From NCBI RefSeq assembly GCF_022965805.1, contig NC_133102.1:4472885-4536884 (forward strand): a DNA stretch of 64,000 nt, written 5' to 3'. Shown here piece after piece: positions 12,671 to 23,974 of this stretch. A program made the position numbers and the translations under genes. The DNA is from Primulina eburnea. Its lineage: Eukaryota > Streptophyta > Magnoliopsida > Lamiales > Gesneriaceae. Every line of letters begins with the position of its first letter. The stretch's first letter is position 1. Below the pieces are notes generated by a model. The model was not told the DNA's origin. It saw only the letters and a list, made by a program, of their open reading frames with translations, and ran no database searches.

Positions 12671-15524
12671 TTATTTCCGAGCTTCCATCTTCTTCTGTTC
12701 CTTTGCTGCGTGTATAAGTAAAATGAGATCGGTTGGAGAGAAAGGGGAGAAGAAATCTGCACGTAAGTTTTGGAGACTAACCAGTTTTCTCCTCCTCTCG
12801 TTTCTTAGCAGCTTCAGCCCTTTGCTCTCGTATAAGAGCCAGACGATCTGCAAATTATAGAAGAGAAGAATACACCCATGACTTAAAAATCATTTTTAGC
12901 TTTACCAATAAAAAATGAATAGTAATTAAACTTTTAGGGTTTTGGACAATGAGAACATCTTCATGTCAGCACATTACAATGGTGACCAAATTTGGTGAGT
13001 GGATGGCTCCATCTCAGATATTAAGATTAGAGAAAAAACAACTAAATTAAATTCACTTCGAATGATCAGTCCATTCGAGGTAAAAACAGAGGAAGATAGT
13101 TTATTCGAGAGGAAAAGGAAGGTTGAGACTTGAGTATAGTAAAAGATAGGCATTCTATCAATTCAGATATTGAACTCATATGCAAGAGCAACCTCTTTTG
13201 TCGGTTACTAACGAGAACAAATACCATGTGCAGTCCAAAATCCTTAGATTCAAAGAATTTGACAGGCTCAACTAATCCTTTATTATCGTCATCAAAACTA
13301 AAGACTAGTGGTGTTGAACATTACACCCATAAGAAAGCCACAAAAATGGTTCAATCCATAATGCAACGAAAGATAAAGATTATTTAATAAAAAAAGAAGA
13401 AGAAGCACCAATTACTGCATGAGTTTCCAAGGTCCATGTGTCAAGTTAGAACAAGCAATGCAGCGAAAGAGACTTCTAACACTCAAACAAGGATAAGGTA
13501 CAGCTGAGAAGCAGGTTGAAAAACATTACCCAAGTCTTTCTTTGCTTGTTCAGTCTTCCCTTGTTCTTGCAGCTTCATGTACCTTTCATGAGCTTTCTGC
13601 TTTTCAATCTCCTCTCTGAGAACAATAGCAAAATGAAGAATATACAGGTTAATACAGTTGAAAGCTCAGTATAACATAGTTCACTCCACCTGTTTTTTAA
13701 ATTAGCCTGTATAGTCACTGAACACAAGAATGATAAAAAAATGCAACAGCATCTAAATTCCACATACCCCCCTCCTTCCCGACAAAGAAAAAACTGAGGC
13801 TAAATGAAGTTAATACGGAGTTGCAATTCAGAATAATACAATGTAGTAGGGTAAATTCTCTAGAAAAGAAATTCTTTAAGCTACCTTCTACATATTTTAC
13901 CGAAAATTATAAAGTCTAACTGCGAAATAGAAATGGAATAACCAATTAATATTTATAATCTTGTCTCGGAAATCTAATAGCAGGTTAACAATAGTAATAA
14001 CAAATATTCACAACCTTTCCCGCCTTGAAAGCTCAGTTGTTTTCTCCATCTGCAAGACAAAAAAAACAATGAGAAATCAGAACATTATAAAAGGGCAGCT
14101 ATTAAGTTAGTAAATGACTAACTGGAGTAACGTACATCAACATCACGTGCTTTCAAGTTTTTTGTCTTCACCAAATTAGGATTTTCAATCTTAATGACAC
14201 CCTCTGCACCTTTTTGTTTCTGTCAACATTAGCAAATGAGTGAACATATGTTAGCAGTCTGGCAATTTCAACCGAAACCAAAGTGCTCAACAAAATCAAA
14301 TCACGGTGTACTAACTTCAGGTTCATCATCAGACTCCTCTTCAGACTCTACATCAGATTTCTCATCTTCTTCCACTTCAGCCTCTTCCTGTAACACTAGT
14401 CGTATGTCTAAGAAAGCACATTGACGAGTGTATGAAACTTACAAGAACACGTATGATTTATGCCATATCTATTGGTTTATGAAAGGGGGAGGAAAACATT
14501 TGTAAATAAAAATGTGAATAAAATAAGAAGGGTGAAATAAAAAACAATAAATATACTAAAATAGGTCTCAAAACGTAAGAGTAGATAAAGTAATTATAAT
14601 TCAAAATTCAGCAGTTCATTTCTTAGCTCCCATAATTTTCACGAAACAAATACCAAACTCCTAAAAACTCGTTCACTTTTATCCTTATGATGGTCGGGAT
14701 AATTATGGTTTATAAGAAGATCGACATCATATATAACTATTCTATGGTTCTTTAATATTTAGCGTGCTTAGGCAGACAAGGCACATTCCATCATTCTATG
14801 TAATATAATTCATGGATAACCAAGTGAACAACAAAGTACACGAGAGTTATAAACAACTATTATCAACAACATTGGTTGTATTTAAATTAATATTCATTTT
14901 CTCAGCATTGGTGCTAAATAGATAATATCCCAGGGTATGCTTAGCAAAACTGGATAAATGAAACATAATATATCCAATATCGGCGAGTACAAACGTTGAG
15001 AGAAATCTAAAGCAATACGATTCACCTGTCTAAATGTGCGAGGACGGGATGCAGATGTACCAGCCACTGAATTCATCAAAAAAGAAAGAAATAAAGAGTT
15101 ACATACGATGAGATTTTATGAGAAAACATCAAACATCAAGAGAAAACAACTTAAAAACACACAACTAGCAAGATCCCCGCATTCCAAATTATAAATGAAA
15201 GAAGCGCAACGGGACTAAAACGATAGATAAAGAACACCTAAAAACCCATAAATACGGTACACAACAAAATAATTCACAGCTTAGTCAAGAACTCGTCACC
15301 AGCTCAAGAATCACGACTCACCCCTCTTCCCTCTTCCCCCAACATACGTAGATACTAAATCATTTAGATCTTAGACATCCCCCGGTATAACAACAGATAG
15401 AACAGCAAACAAATAGAGGCACCGAAGAAGATGATAATTACGGGGTAAACAACATACTCATCTGTTCAGGCGTGGAGAACTGGCGGCGGCCAGTGGGCTT
15501 GCCCTTGAACTTCCCTCTTCCCAT
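12671..15524 (-). CDS. 28 kDa heat- and acid-stable phosphoprotein-like (PDAP1/PP28 family)
   Basis: Small, highly charged casein-kinase-substrate phosphoprotein; its plant function is poorly defined. Eight exons: 15524-15458, 15066-15026, 14387-14316, 14219-14136, 14049-14015, 13615-13530, 12847-12782 and 12705-12671, all with GT-AG borders and consistent phase, giving 161 residues. The N-terminus MGRGKFKGKPTGRRQFSTPE is the family signature. It is followed by a short basic/serine stretch, an acidic segment (EEAEVEEDEKSDVESEEESD, likely the CK2-type phosphorylation region), then KTTELSRRER, the helical KQKAHERYMKLQEQGKTEQA block and a Lys/Glu-rich tail ending EQKKMEARK. Length and block order match the family, so the gene looks intact. 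The closest upstream feature is a fold-back MITE at 15779-15932. Confidence 0.92.
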
Positions 15525-15778
15525 TTCAGCGCGTGTGCTCTCCTCGATCCAAAGAGAATGATTCCTTATCTGCTTAAAAATTAAGCAGAAACAAACTCAC
15601 GACGCTTTGGATTCAAGAAGCCAGCAGATTCCAAGCGTTTATGTCCTCTCTCTCCTTGACTGAATCGAATCAATCGATTCCCCTTCTGTGAAGTGTGAAC
15701 CCTTTTCTATGCGATTTTGTATTAGACCTAAAACAAAATCCCTTACAGAGCTCGGTTTTTCTGTTTTCCGGATTATTT

Positions 15779-15932
15779 GATGCTAGCATAAGGGTAGTAG
15801 CCTAATACTAGATACAAGGCTCAAAATTGATTTGGATATTTGGGGTCCATAAATTTATGTAGACCCCACATATCCAAATCAAAATTAAACCCTTAGATGT
15901 GGTGTGAGGGGTACTAACCTTATGCTAGCATC
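15779..15932. mobile_element. Fold-back MITE, 154 bp
   Basis: Ends are a perfect 15 bp inverted repeat (GATGCTAGCATAAGG). The whole unit folds on itself: inner arms GATTTGGATATTTGGGGTC and its near-perfect complement flank a CATAAATTTATG centre. No certain target duplication could be read. It lies about 255 bp upstream of the PDAP1-like start codon, so within or next to that promoter. Confidence 0.85.
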
Positions 15933-15939
15933 TCATCAA

Positions 15940-17480
15940 CCCTGTTTTCCACCAGCATCTCATGTTGTATTATATAACTGATGATTAAAATTAATAAACA
16001 TGAGTAATTAAATAAATAATTATTTATTTAAAATACAAATAAAATCGATTGATTATAGATAGTATGATACGGGAAAAAATTAAATTACACATTTTGAAAA
16101 GCTTCTTTAAATATAAGGTTTTGTTGTTAATTTTTTTCGATATCACTATTACATATTACGCACAGTTGACCATAATTAAAACATGTTTCTTCAAAAGAAG
16201 TCGGCATGAGACAATGATTGACTTGACTTTTGTTGATTTGTAATTGTGTTTGATACGATTAAATAATATTGTTTTCGAAAAAAATTTAAAAAGGAGTCTT
16301 GTATCATAAGGGGTAAATGACACTCTTGAAAAGAATACTTTATTATATGAATTACTTTAAGTAAAAATTTGTCTTTCCAAAATATGGTTTCGAGTATCGT
16401 TGCGATCAACTGAGGGTCATTGCATAATCGAATAGAATTATCTAAGTTCCACTCCAGCATAATTGAAGTTCTAACCTTCAAGTTTAACTTGTTATTCGAT
16501 ACTCTGTAATATATTATTTTATTTAAGAATCAAATTGTACACAAATCATGAAGTAGATAGTATCAGAACTTAAATACGATCTTCTTTAATAATGGTTAAG
16601 ATATTTCACGTGTTCATTTTATGGATTAAATGACATAAAAAACCAGAGCCAAAATTGCCCTTTGCTGAAAATATGTAGTATCGTCGATAGTATCGTCTGA
16701 TAGTGTTGTCTAAAGACAGATACATACTCTCAATTATTGTTGTAATACAATCATTGAAAGCTTTCAACAAAATTCATCAAGAACATATATCGATGGAAAA
16801 TCACATCATAGATTAAGAATTCAATACGAGGATAGAAAAAAACTACTATTTTCACAGCTTCTCAAAACACAAGATGTGATCATCTGCCTTCTATGAGGAA
16901 TCATTATCGTTGTTAGCATAATTCAATGGAACGAAGCAGCAGCAATTATTCGTCTACGCGACAACCATTGCTGCAAACCATGCCGGAGTCGCTAATGTAT
17001 CCAAAACAAGAAATGAAATCAGAGAGGCTGGAAGTGAGAAAGGTATTGAGAACCTTGGCAAGTTGTATTGTCTCGTGTAAACCTAGACTTGAAGGCACCG
17101 AAGTGCTTGAGGGGATAAAAACTGATTAATTGTGATCTCAAGCAAAAAAATTTAATGGAGATATAAAATCAAATCATATAAAAATTCATCGATTTCAAAT
17201 GATATTTAATTACTTGTCCTTTCAAATATTCAAACTATACAAAAAAAATACATTGCCCAAAAAAAGAGGAGCATCGACAAACTATCCATACAATTGGCAC
17301 CAAAAGTGCACACGTACAAAGTCGAGAAATGATGCGTTAGGATGGCCAGTTTCGGTACTTATGGCTGTTCTATAGATGTTAAATTGGTCCAAGTCATCTA
17401 TAAGCTGTAATTAGATGACAATAAACCCAAAGCGACAAGTAAATAAAGACTTCACCACTTAATCGGCAACCGGGTGAAAT
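15940..17480. other. Intergenic and VOZ 3' flank
   Basis: AT-rich; a few ORFs under 100 codons show no recognisable domain. A 67-codon ORF at 16926-17129 has an ATG and balanced composition, but I cannot tie it to any family. The VOZ 3' UTR probably occupies the part just left of 17495. Confidence 0.4.
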
Positions 17481-17494
17481 GAAGGACAACTCGA

Positions 17495-19711
17495 TCATGT
17501 CAAGTAGTACCCGTTCGTGTTGTCAACAATATAATCGTATGGCGGACCTTTTGGATAATCAAGTACTTCAACTGGGCTAGACAATCGGTTCGATGCAGAA
17601 TAAATGCTCCCAGTTCCATCCTTCACACAGGCTTTTCCCCTCCCCTTAACCATGCGCTGCTTTTCATTAGGAAATTCAGCAGTCAGCCTACCCATTTGCT
17701 TTTGCAGATCGGCAACAGAATCATTGCTTAGTTTCCCCTTCGGACTTTTCTTCCCGTCTACACGCTTAACTTCCAATCTGTATAATGCGCATGAATCATA
17801 CATGTTAATTTCGTATTCATAGAGGTGCCACTCAAAATTTTCCATTGGTTGTGGGTCCATATAGTAGGATCTCTTCAAACCTCCAAATTCATTCATCACT
17901 TGTTTCCTTGACTCGTGCCAGCCCCTTCCATTGTAATCTGGCAAAGATCGTTGCTTTCTATTACCACTCTCAAAGGCTCTTCGTGGCTTATCAAAAAATA
18001 GCCACTCTCTGATCGTTTCACCATCCAAAACAATAAGATCAAAGAGTTCTGGTTTACACAGAAGGTGGATCAGTAATCTCAAATAAACATGGACGTGAAA
18101 ATTTAAGGTTTGTTCAGGAACATGGCAAGAACAGACAGACTAACCAGGGGCATTCCAAGGAGATTTTGCAGTAGCAGCACCCTCACATTCAGGAATGCCA
18201 ACATCTTTTCCTTGAGCCTTTGTACCGAGAGCTGCAAAAAGTAAGTTATCCTTTAAACCAATACCTCCAGGGCGTACAACCGGCAGCCTTCCAAGGTAGC
18301 CTTCATCAGGTGCAAGCCCAGCATGATAAGCGCTGCAATAGTCATCAGAATTCTGGCACCAGTCTGACCCTTGAGCTGGTCTGGGACAATCCCAAAGAGC
18401 ACATTTTGGCCCTAAAAAGGCAGAAGGGGGAGGGCAGATAGTTCGTTGATAGCCAGAAATCTGAGGCATTACATCCTCCCCTATGAAACAGTGGCCATTA
18501 AACCCAGGGAAATAATGGTGCTCAAGCTCAGGATGGAAATCAAATGATTGAAAATCGGTCAAATGCATATTATGCATTCCAATCTGGTTAACTCCAATCC
18601 CAGAGCTTTTGCACTGATCAACGAACTGAAGGGTTTGTTCTTGAGGACCACTGGACACATTAAAGCCCTGCCACAAACCAAATAACAAAATATACAGATA
18701 AGAATAATATACAGCAGAAAGACAAACTAGAAGATAGTAACTAAAAAAAATCTCATGTACAGGGCAGGAAATATATTTGAAAGTGAAATGCCTAAATAAA
18801 TTCAATACCACAGGACAAAAAAGATACAACTGCAAGAAAACATATTCCAAACTTCACAAAGCTGTTAGTCAATGGAAGAACCAAAGAAATGACCCATATA
18901 CAAAATGCCAACCTCTTGAGCAGTAGATTTCTCCACAACCTTTTGTGCCTCAGGATCTGGCTTCGGTACTGCTAATGCACTTGTTGCATCATCTTCCTCC
19001 TCATAAAGCTGCAGCAGTCTACAAATCTCAGATGAAAATGAGCCAAGACTACCATCCTGCGCAACAATTATCATACACTGAGAAATTCAGGCCCCAGTTA
19101 CTTCACCCACAAATGCACGCACAACATTTTCAGTTTGCACGAAAAGACTGATTATAAAAATAAAATACGAGCAAAAACTGTAAGTTGTGATAACAAGGCA
19201 AAGGACGCATTGCATAAACAAATGTCCATTATTCAAAAACTTCCCACATCATTGTGAATTGTGATGTGTAACACTAACACCCTAGATTCTGAAGACAGCT
19301 AGAAGAAGGTAGCGAAACAAACACGGTCTCCATCTTATCAAACATAAAAACAACTAAATTGTAATAGGTAATATTATAAACTACAATTTTTCATCGGCTT
19401 TGTGACAAATCACATAATTAGTGCAACATGCAACATTTCAGTATAAAAATGTAGAGACATTCTTGTGGTGAATGGGTTACTTGTTGCAGTGAAGAAGCTG
19501 GGGAGGGTTCATTTAGCTCAGACTTCCACTCACGAAGCATCTGATGAACTTGCTCTTCTAGCAAGTTAACATCAATAGTGCGGCTATCCTTCCTAGCAGA
19601 TTGAAGATCGCTAAACATGCCTTGCAGATCATCCACACGATTCTTTGCCCTGTCTTTGAAGAGTTGGTGCGATGCAGACTTGCAAGCACCGGTCTTTGAA
19701 CCCTTCCTCAT
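17495..19711 (-). CDS. VOZ: VOZ transcription factor (Vascular plant One Zinc finger)
   Basis: NAC-related, land-plant-specific transcription factor; Arabidopsis VOZ1/2 act in phytochrome-linked flowering and in stress responses. Four coding exons: 19711-19481, 19056-18913, 18667-18145 and 18048-17495, all GT-AG and in phase, total 483 residues (Arabidopsis VOZ1 is about 486). Domain A begins [20 protein letters not shown] near residue 13. The zinc-finger block around residues 205-245 contains [20 protein letters not shown], with candidate ligands Cys214, Cys219, Cys236 and His240. The basic/NAC-like region carries [37 protein letters not shown] and [13 protein letters not shown], and then [19 protein letters not shown]. 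The start was chosen because it aligns with the family N-terminus. The 5' UTR probably includes an intron whose donor is near 20424. The two VOZ paralogues cannot be told apart by eye. Confidence 0.95.
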
Positions 19712-20515
19712 CAAAGAAAATAGTAGCAAAAATACCCCGTACTCGCGAGAAGCTGCTGAAAAGATAAAGCAAGCAATGCTCGAACAATTATACAGGACAA
19801 TATTGGGATGGAAAGCTCATAAGCACAGGAAACAGAAGAGGAAATTTATTCGCGATTACAAAAACATCCATTGTCAGGAACTTTTGCTGAACAATAGCAA
19901 GTAAATAATGAAAAACATCCATGTCAGAAACTTGCAATCAAATTCTGGGAGAAAAATCCTTCAAACAAACACAAGATAGATAGCCGAGCACAAGTTCTTT
20001 CACACCGAAATATTTTGCAGTATCTTCAGGATCGCCAAAATTAGAAGAAGAATTTCACAAAACCAAGATGAACCTCCAAGTAACAAGTCAAAAGAAGAAA
20101 TAACAAACATAATCACACCTCAAAATTCCAGACTTCAAAACCACAAAATAATTATTCTGACAAAGGAATTGAGCTTACAAACCCTAATTTCGGAGCAACG
20201 ACATAGGGTTCGTCCAAAATTCGCGAATACAAGCAAAGAAAACACACATGCTATACATAAAAGCAAAAGAAATGAAGAAATCGACAAGTTCAAACAATTT
20301 TTTTTTAAAAAAAACGCCTCACAAAATCAGAAGCAAATCCTTTAAAATCCAAATTCCTTTTGCTGAAATCTCAGCAAATCCTTTAAAAAGACGAGAGCAA
20401 AGCCAAAAATTCAGTCAGAGAGGGACCTGTAAAAGTGCGAGACTGTAGAGGGAGTGGAATGTATTCTCTTCTCTCAGTCCTTCAATGTGCACGCCGCAGC
20501 AGCTGTTGGGGGAAT

Positions 20516-20618
20516 CATGGTCGGTAAGGAATTCTTATGTATGTGAACACTCAATTTTTGTTAAAACAATTAATAAAAAGTTATTCCATGGTCGGTAAGG
20601 AATTCTTATGTATGTGAA
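20516..20618. repeat. Tandem duplication, period 71 bp, just upstream of VOZ
   Basis: The word CATGGTCGGTAAGGAATTCT occurs at 20516 and again at 20587, with near-identical following bases. This is a small local duplication adjacent to the presumed VOZ transcription start. Confidence 0.8.
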
Positions 20619-20763
20619 TACTCTTTATGTTATGTTAAAAGTAATAATTTTTCATAGATTACCTCAACAAACATATATCTCACAAAATACGATTCATGAG
20701 ACCGTCTCATACGAGTTTTTACTAATATTAAAATAATTAAATCTAATTTTCTTGCAAAGATTT

Positions 20764-20826
20764 GAACCAATCAAAACCAATAAACATACATGAACAAACC
20801 AATCAAACCAATAAACATACATGAAC
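20764..20826. repeat. Tandem duplication, ~31 bp unit
   Basis: Two adjacent copies of a unit built from AACCAATCAAACCAATAAAC followed by ATACATGAAC. A fragment similar to one end of the GTGAGACGGTCTCAC MITE family lies just upstream at about 20693-20720. Confidence 0.7.
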
Positions 20827-21044
20827 AAAGATAATTATATATAGCTAAGATTTATTCGAATGGTTAGAGGATGTGAGTGTTTGATCGAGTCTGTCATACA
20901 TTATTTGTCTAGTAAAAATTACCTGATTTACAGATAAATGTATTAAGTGGTGATATGTCCAAAAGATAGTTGTTTTAAGTTACATCATCGTGAATAAATA
21001 AAAATATTTGTTACTCGATTGATTGCAACTGTTTGATCAATATT

Positions 21045-21047
<3 letters not shown>

Positions 21048-21092
<45 letters not shown>
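21048..21092. repeat. (AT)n microsatellite
   Basis: An uninterrupted AT dinucleotide run of about 20 units. Confidence 0.95.
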
Positions 21093-21097
<5 letters not shown>

Positions 21098-21099
21098 GA

Positions 21100-22250
21100 A
21101 ATAATGAAAAATAGGAAGACAAGGAGTGGAAGAAAGGCATAAAGCACAGAATCCACTCTCCCCTAAGATGAGATTCGAGTTGTCAAATTCTTGATGCTCT
21201 ACAACGAATGAAGATAGATCGAGCAAAAAAGTTTCATTTCCATTACAACTGATATCAACCTCGCGACAACTAGGCATCAATCTTTAGTAAAGGTTTAATT
21301 AGTAAATTTATTCGGCGGTTCTGATGAAAAAATAAAAACATAAAGATTATTTTCACTACTACGAGTATAATATGATTCGATAATGATGAATAAAGTATTT
21401 TTTTTATTATTATTTTTGATGAAATGTGAGTTTGAATGCCTCAATCTTTCAATTCCATAAGTTCATTTCCAAAACAAATGATATTAACTTCACGACACAG
21501 ACATCAATCTTTAGTAAAAGTTTAATTAGTAATTATTTTTATTGCTTTTTAGAATATAATTTTGTTTTCAATGTTGGTGCTATTTTATAAGTTCATGTTT
21601 ACATTATAAGGAAAAGTTTATTTTAGGTCCTAAGAAATTTTTTTAAATGATGCTGGAATCTGCGGCCGCTATCATGCGATACGCACTGAGTTAACTCTCG
21701 TGCTAACGCAATAGTATGTAAAATCACGTAATCTAGATAAACCACACTGAACAAGTTCTGTCTAGTATGATCGTCCGGGAAGTGTTGGTAGGAGAATAAG
21801 AATTTTTTTTTTAGATATAGAGTATAAAATTGTTAGTTTTTTTTATTTTCTCGTATTACCAGCGGACGAATCCATTCTAACAAGATATATTCTATGAAAT
21901 CGTGGGTTCTCTTCCATCAAAATGTATGTTTTCTCTTTCGCAATCTTCCGGAATGATTTTTTCTATGACGAGAGATCTGCGATCACTTATTTTTCAAATG
22001 TATATTGGATAAACCTCAAAATAACTTGTGATAAAACATATCATATAAACTTGCAAATGACTATAGAAATATTCAAATATAGAAGGCTCTTTATGAAAAT
22101 CTTGCTTGACCTCATGTTCCATGCACCCAACATGATTTTGAGTTGTTCGTTATGCCATCCTGGGCCATTGGGAAGGATATTTGCATCTGGAAACATAATC
22201 TTATGAGAACCGACCAGTTGCTTAAGGTAAATTGGATTCTTCTTACCTAG
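21100..22250. other. Intergenic, probable old retroelement sequence
   Basis: No intact ORF. The right part leads into the RNase H remnant at 22255 and may be degraded sequence from the same element. The direct near-repeats around 21190-21285 and 21440-21530 (CATCAATCTTTAGTAAA plus nearby words) suggest a local duplication. Confidence 0.35.
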
Positions 22251-22254
22251 ATGA

Positions 22255-22660
22255 AACCTCCTTTGGGACACTTTAGGCTTCATGTTGATGCAGGTTTTCA
22301 TGAGGAGAAAGGTGCTTTAGTGTAGGAGCAGTGATTGGAGATCACCATGGAATTATCTGTGTGGCTTCAGCTCAAGGTATCCGCCATCCGGGTTCAGTGG
22401 TTGCAGCATAACTCAATGCCGTTATTTTTGGTTTGAAGCTCGTTGTGCAAGGTAATTATCGCAATATGTGGGTGTTTTTGGATTCGGTTCAAGTTGTTCT
22501 TGCGTTGACAGACTCTAGTGACATTATTAATCATGATGGTTCTCTTATCTCCAACTTTTTGGAAAATTCACCATTTTGATTGTTTTATGAGAATTTGTAA
22601 CGTTAGTATAGGTTCGAACACAATCGCTCATTGTTTTGCCTATTTTGCCTTGTCCTATCC
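22255..22660 (+). pseudogene. RNase H domain remnant of a non-LTR retroelement
   Basis: The translation reads HFRLHVDAGFHEEKGA, then a frame break, then GAVIGDHHGIICVASAQGIR, an in-frame stop after SVVAA, then LNAVIFGLKLVVQ, FLDSVQVVLALTDSSDIINH and finally [13 protein letters not shown]. This is the plant RNase-H-like domain found at the 3' end of LINE-type polyproteins (and as free fragments). One frameshift and at least two stops show that it is dead. The last codons run directly into the histone H3 fragment that follows. Confidence 0.75.
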
Positions 22661-22956
22661 TTCACCGTTTCCATCCAGGAACCGTTGTTCTTCGTGAGAT
22701 TCACAAGTACCAGAAGTCTACTGAACTGTTGATCCGTAAGCTTCAATTCCAGAGGCTTGTTCGTGAGATTCCCCAGGATTTCAAGACCGATCTGAGGTTC
22801 CAGAGCTCTAATGTGGCGGCCCTCCAGGAAGCAGGGGAGGCTTATTTGGTTGGACTGTTTGAGGACACCAATCTCTGTGCCATTCACGCCAAGTGGGTGA
22901 CAATCATGCCCAGGGATATTCAGCTGGCCAGGAGGATTAGGGGTGAGAGAGCGTAA
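22660..22956 (+). pseudogene. Histone H3 pseudogene, N-terminal tail missing
   Basis: From about 22663 to the stop at 22954-22956 the frame encodes the H3 core from HRF (around residue 39) to RRIRGERA. F41, S87 and A90 are of the H3.1 type. The N-terminal tail is absent and no ATG precedes the core in frame; the open frame begins in the neighbouring RNase H sequence. Against the nearly invariant plant H3 several substitutions stand out: GTVV for GTVA, REIHKY for REIRKY, KLQFQ for KLPFQ, REIPQD for REIAQD, QSSN for QSSA, EAGEAY for EAAEAY, AKWVT for AKRVT and MPRD for MPKD. That drift plus the missing start argues for a pseudogene that has not lost its frame. Confidence 0.85.
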
Positions 22957-22959
22957 TTG

Positions 22960-23974
22960 TAATTTGCAGTTCTCCGTAAGTCTGCCTAAGGATTACAACA
23001 TCGTGTGCTGCCTAAGAATGTAATTGTGATGGGTAAATAGATTTAAGGCTAGGAGTTATGCTTTCAATTCTTTTAGCTGTTCTATATTGAAATTCGAAGT
23101 CTAATGAAAGTGTTGTAACGCTATAGTATTTTACTGATGCTTCCTTTCAATTTTTTCAGATATGGAATATAAAAGGGTGTTTTTGACGATTAATCAACAA
23201 TTCGACCTGCTTTACTTGTTGAAAGTCTCATATACGGTTCTGAGAGGACTTTTTCATTCCATCGAAAATCGATTTTACGGTAACCACAAAAAAACAATGT
23301 AGAAAGTCATCATAATTATTAAACTGTGTTTTTCACGATACATAAAATATTCAGCCAAAGTTGCTCCACTCCGAACTGAGGACGGGTTTGTTTTTCAAAT
23401 GCCTATAATCACTTCTATTTTTCATTTTCTCTGCATCTTCGTGGTTAATAAGCACTGTTGACATTTGCTTTGAAGATGGTCAGAACTTTTTTTCCCTTTA
23501 TACTCTCTGAGATATTTAAATAAATGTAGAGAATCTTGTTTGACCGGAGCTGTTCAATTAGTCAAATTCTCAAAGATAACTAATACCATCTATTGAAATT
23601 TGTGGATGATAAATTCCAGTGGCAAGCTAATGAATGGTTTAGGTTTCTCTTGCTTATTTTTGACTTACCCAAAATAGATATCGATGATTAAAACCATTGA
23701 TTTCCTCTGTTTGCTCCTACCTCTATTGTGGTTGAACATCCTTACCCTTTTCCTTGTGCAAAAATTACTTCAAGATATATCATGGGGGGGCAACACTGGT
23801 TTTCAGATTGCGTTGTCTTAGGATGTTTGGCAATAGATATTTATTTGATTTAGATACCTTTATGCCACGCTAAGATTTGTGGTTATGTTCTTTATTGTTG
23901 TTCACCGATGAACCTTCATGCACCTCCAAAAATATATTTGGTCTGTATTCTAAACCAGATTTTCCGTGTACGTT
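22960..23974. other. 5' flank of the exonuclease-like gene
   Basis: About 1 kb between the H3 pseudogene and the next ATG. No ORF or repeat was recognised. It presumably contains the promoter and 5' UTR of the following gene. Confidence 0.4.

Noticed and set aside
16926..17129. 67-codon ORF between PDAP1-like and VOZ genes
   Set aside because: It has an ATG but no recognisable domain, splice context or promoter; ORFs of this size arise by chance in intergenic DNA.
22603..22887. Minus-strand ORF over the H3 pseudogene
   Set aside because: It is the complement of H3 coding sequence with no independent similarity.
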